Of a stretch of 64,000 nucleotides of DNA, positions 1 to 9,996 are shown piece by piece. The stretch is from NCBI RefSeq assembly GCF_030845175.1, contig NZ_CP132542.1, forward strand, positions 1,895,501 to 1,959,500, written 5' to 3'. The stretch is from Coralliovum pocilloporae. Its GTDB lineage: Bacteria > Pseudomonadota > Alphaproteobacteria > Rhizobiales > Cohaesibacteraceae. The notes below the pieces were generated by a model. It searched no databases and had not been told where the DNA came from. It saw only the letters and a program-made list of their open reading frames with translations. The position numbers and the translations under genes were made by a program. How positions within the stretch are numbered: position 1 is the stretch's first letter; each line of letters begins with the position of its first letter.

Positions 1-1
1 G

Positions 2-2422
2 CTTAGAACTGCAGAGCTGCCGCAATTCGCTCTCTGGGATCCGAATGCCTACAAGGATTCAGTCCATTCCTACGCGTTCTTCCGGGGCATTGTGATTGGC
101 ATTGCCGGTCTTCTGGCGCTGCTGCTGACCATTCTCTTCATTGTGAAATCGACAGCCATGTTCCCGGGCGCAGCTCTCTTTGCCTGGTCTGTACTGGCTT
201 ATCTGTCGATCGATTTCGGTTTCCTGACCCGCGTTTTGCAGATTGACCCGGGTGCCGAGCAGATCTGGCGCGCGATGACTGAGGTTCTGCTTTCCACCTC
301 ACTGGTTATCTTCCTGTTTGCCTATCTCAATCTGAACAGATGGCATGCGCGCTATTCCCATGTGACCATTGGCTGGCTTGTCATTCTTGGCCTGGTGCTC
401 GGTATCGCCGCCTTCGACCCCGCCGTCGCCGCAGGAATTGCACGCATTTCGCTCGGCCTTATCGGCATTGTCGGCCTCGGCGTGATTATTTATCTGGCGC
501 TGCATCACTATGACCGTGCCATCATGATCCTGCCCACATGGGTTCTGTTGCTGTTCTGGCTGCTGGGCTCTCTGCTGGCTATCTCGGGTGATATCGTCAA
601 CGATATCATTCAGCCTGCCCTGTCCGGCGGAATGGTGCTGCTGGTGCTCCTGATCGGCTTCACCATCATGCAGCATGCGCTTGCTGGTGGTTCAATTGGC
701 CATACGGCGCAAGGCGATGTGGAGCGCAAGGCTCTGGCCCTTATCGGCTCGGGCGACATTCTCTGGGACTGGGATATCGAACGGGACCGGATTCATACGG
801 GAAATGCCGCAGAGGATCTGCTTGGCTTGAGCCGTGGCAGTCTTGAAGGCCCGGCGCGCGACTGGCTGGAAATCCTGCATCCCTCTGACAGAAGCCAATT
901 CAGCGCAACGCTTGATGCGGTGATTGACCAGAGGCGAGGGCGGGTCTCTCAGGATTTCAGACTGCGGTCAGAGGACGGCCACTATCGCTGGTTCCGCCTG
1001 CGTGGACGGCCGGTTCTGGGTTCAGATGGCGAAGTGATCCGCTGTGTTGGTACTCTGGTTGATATTACCGACCAGCGCCTGACAGAAGAACGGCTGCTGC
1101 ATGATGCCGTTCACGACAATCTCACCGGTCTGCCCAATCGAAGCCTGTTTGTTGACCGTATGGAAACGGCAATTCGCCTGGCTCAGGCCGGGGCGGCCCC
1201 GTTGCCGGCCATGCTGGTGATTGATGTGGACCGGTTCAAGAATGTCAATGACAGCCTTGGCGTCACGGTCGGCGATTCCATTCTGCTGACGATTGCCCGG
1301 CGCCTGGCGCGGCACCTGAAGCCGCAGGATACGCTGGCGCGTCTCTCTGGTGATCAGTTCGGCCTGCTGCTGATTTCCGAGACCCAGCCAGACCGAATTG
1401 CAAGTATGGCGGACCATCTGCGCAAGGCTCTGCGCGCGCCTATTCTGTTTGGGGACCGCGAGATCTATCTGACGATTTCCATTGGCATAGCAATCGGGCA
1501 GGCCAACCAGACGAGCCTTGATTCCTGTCTGGGCGATGCGCAGCTGGCCATGTATCACGCCAAGCGGGGCGGCGGCGATGCCGTCGAGATCTTCCGACCC
1601 AGCCTGCGCCAGCATGAGCCGGACTACCTGTCGATTGAATCAGATCTTCAGAAGGCGCTGGAACGTAAGGAAATTGTTGTCTATTACCAGCCGGTCATTG
1701 ACCTGAGCAGCCAGTCCGTTGCCGGGTTTGAAGCACTGGTACGCTGGAAGCATCCCCAGCGCGGGCTGCTGTTGCCGGGTGACTTTATTCCGGTTGCTGA
1801 GAATACAGGCCAGATCACAGAGCTCGGATCCTATGTTCTCGAAGAAGCCGCAAGGCAGCTTGCGGTCTGGCAGAGCAACCGTACGGATGGCCCGGGCCTG
1901 TTTGTCAGCGTCAATGTCTCCAGCAGACAGCTTTTCGCCAATGATCTTCTGGCTGAAGTGAAGGCCATTCTGGCGCGCAACCACATTGCCCAGGGTACCC
2001 TGAAGCTGGAACTGACAGAATCGCAGATTATGGAGAACCCGGAGCAGGCGTCGAAGATCCTGACCCGGATCAAGGAGTTCGGCGCGGGTCTGTCTCTGGA
2101 TGATTTTGGAACCGGTCACTCATCGCTGTCTTATCTGCAGCGCTTCCCCTTTGATACGTTGAAGATTGACCAGTCATTCGTTCATCCAAGTGACCGCGGT
2201 ACAGGCCCTGTTATCCTGCGGACGATTATCGGCCTGGCCCATGACCTTGGCCTCGATATTGTTGCTGAGGGAGCCGAGACAGAGTCAGATGCGCTGCAGC
2301 TTTATCAGATGGGCTGCCAGTATGCGCAGGGCTTCCTCTATGGACAGGCTGTTGAGGCCAATGACGCAACAAAGCTTCTGAACAGTGCTGACTTCACCCC
2401 AAGCAGCCAGGCCGGGCAATAG
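2..2422 (+). CDS. 7TM/PAS/GGDEF/EAL cyclic-di-GMP protein (5' end outside window)
   Basis: Signalling membrane protein that probably degrades c-di-GMP. The frame is open to the left window edge, so the gene is truncated there. A GTG at 92 is only an internal possible start, because the upstream codons read like the end of a 7TMR-DISM sensor region. Counting from 92: about six hydrophobic segments (1-195), a PAS fold (about 217-330), GGDEF (about 335-500) and EAL (about 520-760). The GGDEF signature is SGDQF (419-423); the Glu to Gln change suggests no cyclase activity. The EAL domain keeps EAL (547-549), an ELTES stretch and the DDFGTG loop (670-675), so it is probably a phosphodiesterase. 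truA starts 14 bp downstream. Domain calls are firm; the sensed signal is unknown. Confidence 0.93.
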   Translation, partial: LRTAELPQFALWDPNAYKDSVHSYAFFRGIVIGIAGLLALLLTILFIVKSTAMFPGAALFAWSVLAYLSIDFGFLTRVLQIDPGAEQIWRAMTEVLLSTSLVIFLFAYLNLNRWHARYSHVTIGWLVILGLVLGIAAFDPAVAAGIARISLGLIGIVGLGVIIYLALHHYDRAIMILPTWVLLLFWLLGSLLAISGDIVNDIIQPALSGGMVLLVLLIGFTIMQHALAGGSIGHTAQGDVERKALALIGSGDILWDWDIERDRIHTGNAAEDLLGLSRGSLEGPARDWLEILHPSDRSQFSATLDAVIDQRRGRVSQDFRLRSEDGHYRWFRLRGRPVLGSDGEVIRCVGTLVDITDQRLTEERLLHDAVHDNLTGLPNRSLFVDRMETAIRLAQAGAAPLPAMLVIDVDRFKNVNDSLGVTVGDSILLTIARRLARHLKPQDTLARLSGDQFGLLLISETQPDRIASMADHLRKALRAPILFGDREIYLTISIGIAIGQANQTSLDSCLGDAQLAMYHAKRGGGDAVEIFRPSLRQHEPDYLSIESDLQKALERKEIVVYYQPVIDLSSQSVAGFEALVRWKHPQRGLLLPGDFIPVAENTGQITELGSYVLEEAARQLAVWQSNRTDGPGLFVSVNVSSRQLFANDLLAEVKAILARNHIAQGTLKLELTESQIMENPEQASKILTRIKEFGAGLSLDDFGTGHSSLSYLQRFPFDTLKIDQSFVHPSDRGTGPVILRTIIGLAHDLGLDIVAEGAETESDALQLYQMGCQYAQGFLYGQAVEANDATKLLNSADFTPSSQAGQ

Positions 2423-2436
2423 GCGGGATAGGCGCT

Positions 2437-3201
2437 ATGCCACGTTTTCGTCTTCACGTTGAATATGCAGGCACGGGCCTGGCAGGATGGCAGAAGCAGG
2501 CTGATGTGCCCTCGGTCCAGCAGCAGATAGAAGAGGCGGTCAGAGCGTTCTCCGGTGAAGCGGTGACCATAAGGGGAGCCGGCCGGACGGATGCCGGTGT
2601 TCATGCGACCGCGCAGATAGCCCACCTTGATCTTGAGAAAGATTGGCCAACGGATACGATCCGGGATGCGCTCAATCATCACCTGAGGCCAACGGCAACA
2701 GCGATCCTTTCCGCAGAGATGGTCGATGATGATTTTGATGCCCGCTTCTCTGCAACAAAGCGTGCCTATGTCTACAAGATCGTCAACAGACGGCCTCAGC
2801 CAACGCTTCAGCGTGGACGGGTCTGGCAGGTGCCGCGCCCGCTGGATGTGGAAGCCATGCAGGCTGCTGCTGACAGCCTGATGGGAACCCATGATTTCAC
2901 CACCTTCCGGTCTTCTGAATGCCAGGCCAAGTCACCGGTCAAGACCCTGGACGAGCTTTCCGTGCACAGGACAGGCGACCTGATCACCATCCATGCAGTG
3001 GCGCGGTCCTTTCTTCACAATCAGATTCGCTCTTTCGTCGGTTCATTGAAACGGGTGGGGGAAGGTGTCTGGCCTGTGGAGCAGATGGCCGAGGCGCTTG
3101 AAGCGCGGGACAGAAAAGCCTGCGGCCCGGTTGCACCACCGGACGGGCTCTATCTGATGCGGGTCGATTACCCGGACAGGTCCTTTGTCAGCTGGCCCTG
3201 A
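2437..3201 (+). CDS. truA: tRNA pseudouridine(38-40) synthase TruA
   Basis: Converts uridines 38-40 in the anticodon arm of many tRNAs to pseudouridine, in the cytoplasm. The 254-residue length is normal for the family. The active-site block GRTDAGVHA is at 49-57 with catalytic Asp52, and the second-domain FLHNQIR segment typical of TruA is present. The ATG at 2437 follows the preceding stop by 14 bp, so co-transcription with the upstream gene is possible. truA near dapE/dapD is a common alphaproteobacterial neighbourhood. Nothing looks unusual. Confidence 0.97.
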   Translation: MPRFRLHVEYAGTGLAGWQKQADVPSVQQQIEEAVRAFSGEAVTIRGAGRTDAGVHATAQIAHLDLEKDWPTDTIRDALNHHLRPTATAILSAEMVDDDFDARFSATKRAYVYKIVNRRPQPTLQRGRVWQVPRPLDVEAMQAAADSLMGTHDFTTFRSSECQAKSPVKTLDELSVHRTGDLITIHAVARSFLHNQIRSFVGSLKRVGEGVWPVEQMAEALEARDRKACGPVAPPDGLYLMRVDYPDRSFVSWP

Positions 3202-3262
3202 AAATACAGAAATGGCCCATGAGCCTTGGCTCTGGAACAGTTTGCACCACCGACAAGATCCT

Positions 3263-3859
3263 TTAAAGGCCTGCGAGCTTTTCCAGCCCCTGGCTAAACA
3301 GGATTGCCAGCAGAATATCGATTACGATCAGTCCGACAGCAGCTGATACAGGGCAGTGCAGCGTCCGGCGGATGATGATGAACTGATAGCGTATGATCAG
3401 GGCAACAGCGATGATCCTCAGGAACATAAATGTGGCGATATCGACCACACCCAGAAGATAGAGCAATGCAGGAGCGGTAACGAACTGGATGGCAATCAGT
3501 GAGGCCCAGTTTCTGGCGACAATCAGCCGTGCATAATGCTCACTGCCGCCGAATGCTCTCACAAAAAAGATCGCCAGAACCGGAAAGACAAGCCAGTCTA
3601 TGCCGATGGTCACAGCCTCAAGCAGGTAGTGGTTCCCCGTCGGCGTGAATCCGTCCGGCGCGGCATTCTCATCCAGAAGAGCAAACCGGGCCAATACATT
3701 GATGGCATAGAAAGGGACAAGATAAACCAGCACCAGAAACGAGCGCCAGAACCCCGAGTAGCTCGTATCTAATGCTGACAGCCCGCTTGTGTCACCAAAA
3801 AACAGGCGCCAGACGCCTTTTACAGAGCGGGTTGTTTCCTCAATGCTTGGCAGGGCCAT
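3263..3859 (-). CDS. conserved hypothetical membrane protein
   Basis: A 198-residue protein with about five hydrophobic segments (near residues 37-60, 78-100, 110-135, 137-160 and 172-192) and a short cytoplasmic-looking N-terminus. I do not recognise a functional family. The frame is open up to 3946, but I choose the ATG at 3859 because it lies just beyond the dapE stop (3865) and the longer form would run into dapE. It is encoded immediately downstream of dapE on the same strand with a 5-bp gap, so the two probably share an mRNA. No catalytic motif is visible. Confidence 0.8.
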   Translation of the reverse strand: MALPSIEETTRSVKGVWRLFFGDTSGLSALDTSYSGFWRSFLVLVYLVPFYAINVLARFALLDENAAPDGFTPTGNHYLLEAVTIGIDWLVFPVLAIFFVRAFGGSEHYARLIVARNWASLIAIQFVTAPALLYLLGVVDIATFMFLRIIAVALIIRYQFIIIRRTLHCPVSAAVGLIVIDILLAILFSQGLEKLAGL

Positions 3860-3864
3860 CAGGT

Positions 3865-5043
3865 TTACAGATCCGTATTGAGTGACCGCCGGATAAAGGC
3901 TGCATAGATGAGGGTCAATTTCTGAAGATCGGCAACAGGGACGCATTCATCCGTCTGATGCATGGTCTGGCCGACCAGCCCGAACTCGACAACCGGGCAA
4001 TAATTGCGGATGAAACGGGCGTCAGAGGTGCCGCCACCTGTGGACAGCGCCGGTTTATGACCTGTCACATCCTCAATAGCTGCGGACAGGTTACCGATAA
4101 GCGTTTCATCGCGTGTCAGGAAGACCCGGCTCAGAGCGGGTTCCATGCGGATGTCAAAGCCGGTGCCGTCAGGCAGGGCCGAAGACAGTTTCGCGCTGAT
4201 CCAGTCTTCAATGGCCTCCGGCGTCCAGAGATCGTTGTAGCGCACATTGAAGGTGGCACGAACCTCAGACGGAATGACGTTGAAGGTGGTGTTGCCGGTA
4301 TCAATGGAAACAATCTCAAGATTGCTTGGCTGGAAATGATCCGTGCCCTGGTCAAGTGGCTCGTCAAACAGGCTCGTCAGAGCTTTTGCCAATCCGCGCA
4401 TCGGGTTGATGGCCCGATCCGGATAGGCCACATGCCCTTGCTTGCCGAGAATACGAATTGCTCCGTTCTGGCTGCCGCGACGGCCGATTTTGATGGCATC
4501 GCCAATGGTTTCCGGATTGGTCGGCTCACCAACAAGGCACATGTCGAAACGCTCGCCGCGGTCATGGACCCATTGCAGCAGCTTGATGGTGCCGTTGATG
4601 GCCGGGCCTTCCTCATCCCCTGTAATCAGGAAGGAGAGGCTGCCCTTTTCAAGACCGTGTTCCCGCAGATGGTTCAGGGCTGCCGCTGCATAGGCAGCAA
4701 TGCCGCCCTTCATATCAACCGCGCCGCGTCCATGCAGGATATCGTCCGCAATCACTCCGCCAAAGGGCGGGTGTGTCCAGTCCGCTTCGTCCCCGACGGG
4801 AACCACATCCGTGTGGCCGGCAAAACAGATATGCGGTGACCCGGAACCGATGCGGGCATAGAGATTGTCGATATCCGGTGTGTTGTCATCGGAAAACGGT
4901 ACCCGATGAACTTCGAAACCTGCATCCGACAGCAGAGTGCCAAGATAGTCCAGCGCGCCACCTTCGTGCGGCGTGATGCTGGGGCAGGTGAGGAGAGACC
5001 GGGCTATGGCCACCGGATCGGTGCTGTCGACATCATGTTTCAT
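3865..5043 (-). CDS. dapE: succinyl-diaminopimelate desuccinylase
   Basis: Hydrolyses N-succinyl-LL-2,6-diaminopimelate to LL-diaminopimelate and succinate in the succinylase branch of lysine and peptidoglycan synthesis. It is an M20 family di-zinc enzyme of 392 residues, slightly longer than typical. Visible metal and catalytic motifs are GHTDVVP (76-82; His77, Asp79), RGAVDMKGG with the bridging Asp110, and TGDEEG (141-146) with the catalytic and metal Glu pair. dapD, two genes away on the same strand, supplies the succinyl group earlier in the pathway. A membrane protein gene follows directly. Confidence 0.97.
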   Translation of the reverse strand: MKHDVDSTDPVAIARSLLTCPSITPHEGGALDYLGTLLSDAGFEVHRVPFSDDNTPDIDNLYARIGSGSPHICFAGHTDVVPVGDEADWTHPPFGGVIADDILHGRGAVDMKGGIAAYAAAALNHLREHGLEKGSLSFLITGDEEGPAINGTIKLLQWVHDRGERFDMCLVGEPTNPETIGDAIKIGRRGSQNGAIRILGKQGHVAYPDRAINPMRGLAKALTSLFDEPLDQGTDHFQPSNLEIVSIDTGNTTFNVIPSEVRATFNVRYNDLWTPEAIEDWISAKLSSALPDGTGFDIRMEPALSRVFLTRDETLIGNLSAAIEDVTGHKPALSTGGGTSDARFIRNYCPVVEFGLVGQTMHQTDECVPVADLQKLTLIYAAFIRRSLNTDL

Positions 5044-5081
5044 GACCTCGGTTTAGCCCGAGCATGATGGGGCGTCAAACG

Positions 5082-7259
5082 TCAATTCCGGATCTGAACA
5101 GACTTTACAGCTTGCTGATTTTCAGCGGGTTCTGCCAGGGGCAGACGATCGCGGAATGGCTGCTTCAACCTCAGCAGAGCGCTGATAACATCAAAGGCGG
5201 TCGGAGGCAGGAAATGGAACCCCTGACCAATCGTGAGACCCAGATGTGTGATCTTTGTAAGCTGGTCGACGGTCTCGATGCCTTCGACCACAACATCCAT
5301 GTTGAGTGGCCCTGAGAGGTCGCCGATTGCTTTGACGATTGCGAGACATTCGCCAGAGCCATCTCCGAGCTTACGGGTGAAATCCCGGTCCACTTTGAGT
5401 TCCGCCACTGGCAGTTCCATCAGGTGGGTCAGGGAGGCAAAGCCTGTACCAAAATCATCCAGTGACAGGCGATATCCGGCCGAGCTCAACTCTTTCAGGA
5501 AGCGAGGGACATCTTCTGTGCCTCGACCGACAACGCAATCCTCGGTGATTTCCAACGTCAGACATTCCCGCGGTACACCGGTTTCTTCAAGCCGATTGAG
5601 CAACTGGCGCAGGACACTGGATGTTCTGAGCTGGGTTGGATGCAGGTTCACGGCAACTGGAATCCAGCGACCTGTCTGGCTGTGCCATTTCTTCAGGTCC
5701 CGGCCAACAGTGGAGAACAGCAATTCGCTTAGCTCGCTGACCAGCCCGTAACGTTCGGCGACCGGGATAAACTCGCTTGGCGGAATGATACCGTCTTCTG
5801 GATCAGGCCAGCGCATCAGAGCTTCAAGCCCGAGCAGATTGCCAGCGGTAAGGCAGACCTTCGGCTGATAATGCACGGTCAGATAATTCATGCTGATGGC
5901 ATGCTGCAGACGTTGTCCCAGGTCTCTGGCGCGATTGGTTGTATGGCGCAAGGCGTCATCAAAGACACAGAAACCGTGACGGCCTGCAGCCTTTACAGAG
6001 CGCAGAGCATGCCCGGCATTGACCAGAAGACGGTCCGGATCAATACCGTCGAGAGGCGTCCGAACTGCACCGATGCTGACACTGGGCATCAGGTGCTGGC
6101 CGTCATAGACCACAGTCTGGCCCAGTATGTCTCTGGCCGTTCTGCAGCAATCCTCTAGAATCTGCTTGTCCTGATGGTCTGTAATAATCAGGGCAAACTC
6201 ATCGCCGGACAGGCGCGCAACCAGACCATCTGGCCCAGCCAGTTTGACCAGACGGTTGGCTATCTCGGCCAGCAGGAAATCCCCGGCCTCGTAGCCATAG
6301 CTGTCATTGACATTCTTGAAGTGGTCCAGATCAACCAGAACGATAGCGTAGCTCTTGCCTTGCTTGGATACTCTGGACAGACAAAGATCAAGCTCGCGGC
6401 GGAACATGACGCGGTTGCCCACTTGAGTAACGCTGTCTGTGTAGGCCAGCTCGGAAATCTGTCGTGCTGCGCGCTTCAGCTTGACGTTCTTCTCCTGCAT
6501 GGCGTTTTTCTGAAACCGTTCCTGCTGGTATTTCGTCATGAACAGGAAGGCGAAGAAAACCAGAGCTGAAAGCAGAGCATAAAGGCCAAGCACCAGATAG
6601 ATTGATGAACCCAGTTCACCAATGGACCAGATCGAATAGTTCTGGACCGGGACGGTAACACCCAGAACGCCCCGAATCTCTCCGACCTTCCAGTCGGTCT
6701 TGGGAGAGCCTGCAATTGTGTTGTGGCAGTCCACACAGCCCTGCTCCATACGGATCGGCTGTGCCAGACGAAAAACCGTCTGTCCATTGATGGTGTCCAG
6801 TTTCTGGAACCGATCCGTCTTCCCCTGGCTGAGAACGGACAGGGCATCATTTTCAAACTGATCCCGTGGCGTTCCGTCTGCAGCCTCCCGGAATGAGTAG
6901 TCACTGTAATAACGGAACTGCAGGTCTTCGTAACGTTTGCTCAGATTCCGTGTCAGATCGATCGTGAAGCTGGCCGGGAAGGGAATGGTTGGTGTTTCGC
7001 TTGTGCGATAATCCCGTTCAATCCGGATACCGGTTCGCTTGCCGTGTTTGACGATGGCATCTGAATAGAAGTTCTGGATATCCATAATGACGGTGGCGTA
7101 GGTCTCAGCAGACCGTTCTGCGAACTGTTCGCTGACCCAGTCAGAGACCTCGGTCGCCGTCAGCATGAGAAACAGACCACTGGCTAACGAGAACAGGCCG
7201 GCTGCGATCAGCGTCCTGACTGAATAGACAGTTGTCGAAAGTGTTTTCATGCGCCCCAT
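5082..7259 (-). CDS. haem-type sensor (Tll0287/DUF3365-like) GGDEF-EAL protein
   Basis: 725-residue inner-membrane c-di-GMP enzyme. Order: TM1 (about 12-34), a periplasmic region of about 180 residues, TM2 (about 218-242), GGDEF (about 272-430) and EAL (about 445-700). The periplasmic part resembles the Tll0287-like (DUF3365) sensor domain and carries a CVDCH motif (175-179), the CxxCH pattern for covalent haem c. The cyclase motif is SGDEF (351-355), a variant sometimes active; the EAL motif and the DDFGTG loop are intact, so both activities are possible. The start may instead be the ATG three codons in (7250). Redox or gas sensing is inferred from the haem motif, not shown. Confidence 0.92.
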   Translation of the reverse strand: MGRMKTLSTTVYSVRTLIAAGLFSLASGLFLMLTATEVSDWVSEQFAERSAETYATVIMDIQNFYSDAIVKHGKRTGIRIERDYRTSETPTIPFPASFTIDLTRNLSKRYEDLQFRYYSDYSFREAADGTPRDQFENDALSVLSQGKTDRFQKLDTINGQTVFRLAQPIRMEQGCVDCHNTIAGSPKTDWKVGEIRGVLGVTVPVQNYSIWSIGELGSSIYLVLGLYALLSALVFFAFLFMTKYQQERFQKNAMQEKNVKLKRAARQISELAYTDSVTQVGNRVMFRRELDLCLSRVSKQGKSYAIVLVDLDHFKNVNDSYGYEAGDFLLAEIANRLVKLAGPDGLVARLSGDEFALIITDHQDKQILEDCCRTARDILGQTVVYDGQHLMPSVSIGAVRTPLDGIDPDRLLVNAGHALRSVKAAGRHGFCVFDDALRHTTNRARDLGQRLQHAISMNYLTVHYQPKVCLTAGNLLGLEALMRWPDPEDGIIPPSEFIPVAERYGLVSELSELLFSTVGRDLKKWHSQTGRWIPVAVNLHPTQLRTSSVLRQLLNRLEETGVPRECLTLEITEDCVVGRGTEDVPRFLKELSSAGYRLSLDDFGTGFASLTHLMELPVAELKVDRDFTRKLGDGSGECLAIVKAIGDLSGPLNMDVVVEGIETVDQLTKITHLGLTIGQGFHFLPPTAFDVISALLRLKQPFRDRLPLAEPAENQQAVKSVQIRN

Positions 7260-7342
7260 CCTGAAAAACAGGCTAAAATTAGAGATAATAATTTAACAAT
7301 TGGTAAGGAAGTAATGGATTCCAGTTTGTTAGGACGCGGAAA

Positions 7343-7377
7343 AAAGCCGGAAGCTGTATGATACAGCCTCCGGCTTT
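7343..7377 (-). terminator. intrinsic terminator after dapD
   Basis: Hairpin with arms AAAGCCGG (7343-7350) and CCGGCTTT (7370-7377), extended inward by the AGCTGTAT/ATACAGCC pairing. On the minus strand it is followed by a run of T. It lies 32 bp beyond the dapD stop in the direction of transcription. Confidence 0.85.
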
Positions 7378-7408
7378 ATAAGGTGCTGATTCTTGATAAA
7401 GTTGATTT

Positions 7409-8251
7409 CTAATCGCGCAGCAGCTCGTTGATTGAGGTTTTGGAACGCGTGCGCTCATCGACCCGCTTCACAATAACGGCGCAATAGAGATTCGGGCCTG
7501 GAGTGCCGTCAGGGAGCGGCTTGCCTGGCATGGTACCGGCCACGACAACGGAATAAGCCGGAACTTCACCCATGTGAACTTCGCCGGTTGTGCGGTCAAC
7601 AATCTTGGTGGACTGTCCGATGAAAACGCCCATGCCGAGAACCGCGCCCTCACGGACGATGCAGCCTTCGACAACTTCCGAGCGGGCACCGATAAAGCAA
7701 TTGTCTTCAATGATAACCGGTCCGGCCTGCAGGGGCTCGAGAACACCGCCAATGCCGACACCGCCGGAAAGGTGAACATTCTTGCCAATCTGGGCACAAG
7801 AGCCAACCGTGGCCCATGTATCCACCATGGTGCCTTCGCCGACAGACGCGCCAAGGTTGACGAAAGATGGCATCAGGACAGCACCCGGAGCAATATAGGC
7901 CGAACGCCGGACAACGCAGCCCGGTACAGCGCGGAAAGCTGCATCCCGGAAGCTGTCAGCAGTCCAGCCGTCAAATTTTGACGGAACCTTGTCCCACCAG
8001 ACAGCGTCACCCGGGCCACCCTTGATGATGTCCATGTCATTGAGGCGGAAAGACAACAGAACAGCTTTTTTAAGCCACTGGTTGACGTGCCAGTTGCCGT
8101 CATCCTGGCGAACAGCCACGCGCTCTTTGCCGCTGTCCAGCAGCAGTAGAGCTTCATCGACAGCATCCCGGATTTCACCTTTGGTGGAGGTGGAAACGGA
8201 ATCGCGGTTGTCAAAAGCGGTTTCGATAATGGATTGAAGCTGTTCGGTCAT
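7409..8251 (-). CDS. dapD: tetrahydrodipicolinate N-succinyltransferase
   Basis: Transfers succinyl from succinyl-CoA to tetrahydrodipicolinate, the first step of the succinylase route to diaminopimelate. The 280-residue protein matches the usual DapD length and begins [10 protein letters not shown]. The C-terminal half shows the left-handed beta-helix hexapeptide pattern (for example [20 protein letters not shown] and the following [20 protein letters not shown] segment). The frame extends upstream to 8347, but the ATG at 8251 gives the canonical N-terminus. A terminator follows at 7343-7377. A dispersed repeat (8452-8554) lies upstream. Confidence 0.97.
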   Translation of the reverse strand: MTEQLQSIIETAFDNRDSVSTSTKGEIRDAVDEALLLLDSGKERVAVRQDDGNWHVNQWLKKAVLLSFRLNDMDIIKGGPGDAVWWDKVPSKFDGWTADSFRDAAFRAVPGCVVRRSAYIAPGAVLMPSFVNLGASVGEGTMVDTWATVGSCAQIGKNVHLSGGVGIGGVLEPLQAGPVIIEDNCFIGARSEVVEGCIVREGAVLGMGVFIGQSTKIVDRTTGEVHMGEVPAYSVVVAGTMPGKPLPDGTPGPNLYCAVIVKRVDERTRSKTSINELLRD

Positions 8252-8451
8252 AATGTGTCCGTCATCAAGAAGGCCTTTTCTCCCGGAGAGGGCGGAAACA
8301 GGCAGGTTGAGTTGCGCTGACAATAGTCGACAGAACTGGCCTGTCAACGCGATGATTGCGCGGTTCTATAGAGAATGTTTTTTGTGAATGCAAGTCTGTA
8401 TACAGTCTTGCGGAAGTATTATTTTTTTGCGTTGGCCGATGCGCTGTCATT

Positions 8452-8554
8452 ACAGCGTGCTTCTGAAAAGTTGATAGACTTTTCAGACAAAAGCCCGCAC
8501 GGAAAAAACTCTTAAAGCACCGCTGCCAATGCGGGTTAAAGGCCTGGTGCTTTA
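8452..8554. repeat. two-hairpin dispersed repeat, copy 1
   Basis: About 103 bp, occupying part of the 320-bp gap between the dapD start and the DMT transporter stop. The first hairpin is CTGAAAAG ... CTTTTCAG (from about 8463). The second is AAAGCACC ... GGTGCTTT (about 8514-8553). Closely similar copies lie at 55821-55922 and, more diverged, at 48841-48946. No open frame runs through it. Nothing else is recognisable in the gap apart from the presumed dapD promoter, which I cannot place. Confidence 0.85.
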
Positions 8555-8571
8555 TGGGTCTGAACCCCAGA

Positions 8572-9465
8572 TCAAGGAATGAAAAGGAAGCTGCTCCCGG
8601 CAACCACCAGAAAAGCACCCAGCCATGCCGCGCCTGCGGGTCTTTCGCCTGTTTTGATCCAGAGCAGCGGCAAAAGCAGAACCGGCGTCGTTGCAGACAG
8701 GGTGGAGATGACACCAACTGATCCGCCTGAAAGAGCGAACAGCAGCAGGGTCATGCCGATGCCCATTCCCAAAAGCCCGGTGATACCGGCAAGTGCAGCT
8801 ATTCTGGGGGTCAGAGGATTGCGTTGTTTGACCGCAGGAAACGGCAATTGCATGGCCAGGATAAGACAGAGTGCGGCAATACCCACCCGGATAGCAGATA
8901 CAGCCACCGGGTCGGCACCACTTTCCATGACCGGTCTTGCCAGGATAGAGCCCACGGATTGAGACAAAGCCGTGACCAGACCGAAACCAACGCCAACAGC
9001 AAGAGAGCCTCTCACCTGTTCCCATTGGTGGAGCTGATCTTTCCGCTTGCCGAAGATAATGGCCAATACAACGCCGATGATGATCAGAAGGATACCGAAA
9101 AGCGCAGAGGGAGACAGTGTTTCGCCCAGAAATATCCAGCCGAGCAACACCGATATGGGCGCATTCATTGCGAACAGGATACCAGTCCGTCTTGGCCCGA
9201 GCCGGATCAATGTCAGATAGAGAGCGGTATCACCAAGAAAGATGCCGATAAATCCGGACAGGATGATTGGTACGGCCTGCGACACAGAGATCGTATCCCA
9301 TGTCTGAGTGGCTGTGCAAAGACTGGCGAGCAGAACGAAGACAAAAATCTGGCGGATACGATTGAACCCGACCGCGCCCAGATGATCGGCTGGCTCTCTG
9401 GAAAGGAGTCCGCTGAGCGTCCAGCAAAGAGCGGCTGCCAGTGCGGCAAGTTCATAGATTGGCAT
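8572..9465 (-). CDS. DMT superfamily (EamA) transporter
   Basis: Inner-membrane permease of the drug/metabolite transporter superfamily, with 297 residues and ten predicted membrane segments arranged as two EamA repeats (about 1-135 and 150-290). The first repeat contains the GDTALYLTLIRLGPRRTG block and the second the GGSVGVISTLSATTPV block, as expected for the family. The frame is open to 9546, but the ATG at 9465 (MPIYELAALAAAL) starts directly with TM1. Substrate unknown. It is encoded alone, and the two-hairpin repeat copy 1 sits 17 bp after its stop. Confidence 0.9.
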   Translation of the reverse strand: MPIYELAALAAALCWTLSGLLSREPADHLGAVGFNRIRQIFVFVLLASLCTATQTWDTISVSQAVPIILSGFIGIFLGDTALYLTLIRLGPRRTGILFAMNAPISVLLGWIFLGETLSPSALFGILLIIIGVVLAIIFGKRKDQLHQWEQVRGSLAVGVGFGLVTALSQSVGSILARPVMESGADPVAVSAIRVGIAALCLILAMQLPFPAVKQRNPLTPRIAALAGITGLLGMGIGMTLLLFALSGGSVGVISTLSATTPVLLLPLLWIKTGERPAGAAWLGAFLVVAGSSFLFIP

Positions 9466-9582
9466 GCGGGAACCGATATTGGAAAAAGAGAAGTATGCCG
9501 GTTCTGATGATTTCCGCAACTCAAGAGATTTGATGGATAGGACCACCAGGGCTGATCAATCGGGGCATGCCTGAAAACAAAC

Positions 9583-9609
9583 AAGCAGGCTGTGAGACAC
9601 AGCCTGCTT
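9583..9609 (-). terminator. intrinsic terminator after the DUF1127-like gene
   Basis: Perfect 12-bp stem with arms AAGCAGGCTGTG (9583-9594) and CACAGCCTGCTT (9598-9609) and a 3-nt loop. On the minus strand it is followed by a T-rich stretch. It lies 38 bp past the stop of the small gene at 9648. Confidence 0.88.
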
Positions 9610-9647
9610 TGTGTGCTGTCGCGATATGACAGGGATAAAACCGCTTG

Positions 9648-9827
9648 TCAGAACAGGCTGTTGCTGCCCTGTTTTTTGAGCTCTTCGCGTGAATAGCCGT
9701 AGGTTTCAAGTGTGGCGTCATCAAGCGCCAGCAGAACACCATTCACATAGCGGCGCGCCTGGGCCATGCGGGCCTTTTCGTAGCGTGCGAAGATATCGCT
9801 GAAGAAGCGGCGTTTTACATTCGACAT
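9648..9827 (-). CDS. DUF1127-like small protein
   Basis: 59-residue basic small protein. The C-terminal block LDDATLETYGYSREEL follows the pattern LDD..L.D.G.SR.. typical of DUF1127 (YjiS-like) proteins, which are abundant in alphaproteobacteria and in some species linked to phosphate, nitrogen or small-RNA turnover. The N-terminus SNVKRRFFSDIFARYEKAR is amphipathic and basic. The ATG at 9827 is preceded on the minus strand by a purine-rich GGGAACAG stretch; the longer frame to 9932 lacks family similarity. Followed by its own terminator, hence monocistronic. The family call rests on the short C-terminal motif. Confidence 0.8.
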   Translation of the reverse strand: MSNVKRRFFSDIFARYEKARMAQARRYVNGVLLALDDATLETYGYSREELKKQGSNSLF

Positions 9828-9996
9828 AACTGTTCCCTTCGATCTTGGCGAGCATAATGGCTGTCTGAAAGTCGCCATCCATGTCGCATGGAGAACATAG
9901 TTTGAATTTCTGTCGGTACCAGAGGCAATCACGCATAGGACCTATGCGTCAGGCGGGAAGCAAAGAGCATGGTAGATGCCCTTCTAAAGAGAAATT

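Noticed and set aside
3958..4839. 293-codon plus-strand open frame opposite dapE
   Set aside because: Antisense shadow of dapE, with no recognisable domain and an odd His/Cys-rich composition. The dapE metal motifs are intact on the minus strand.
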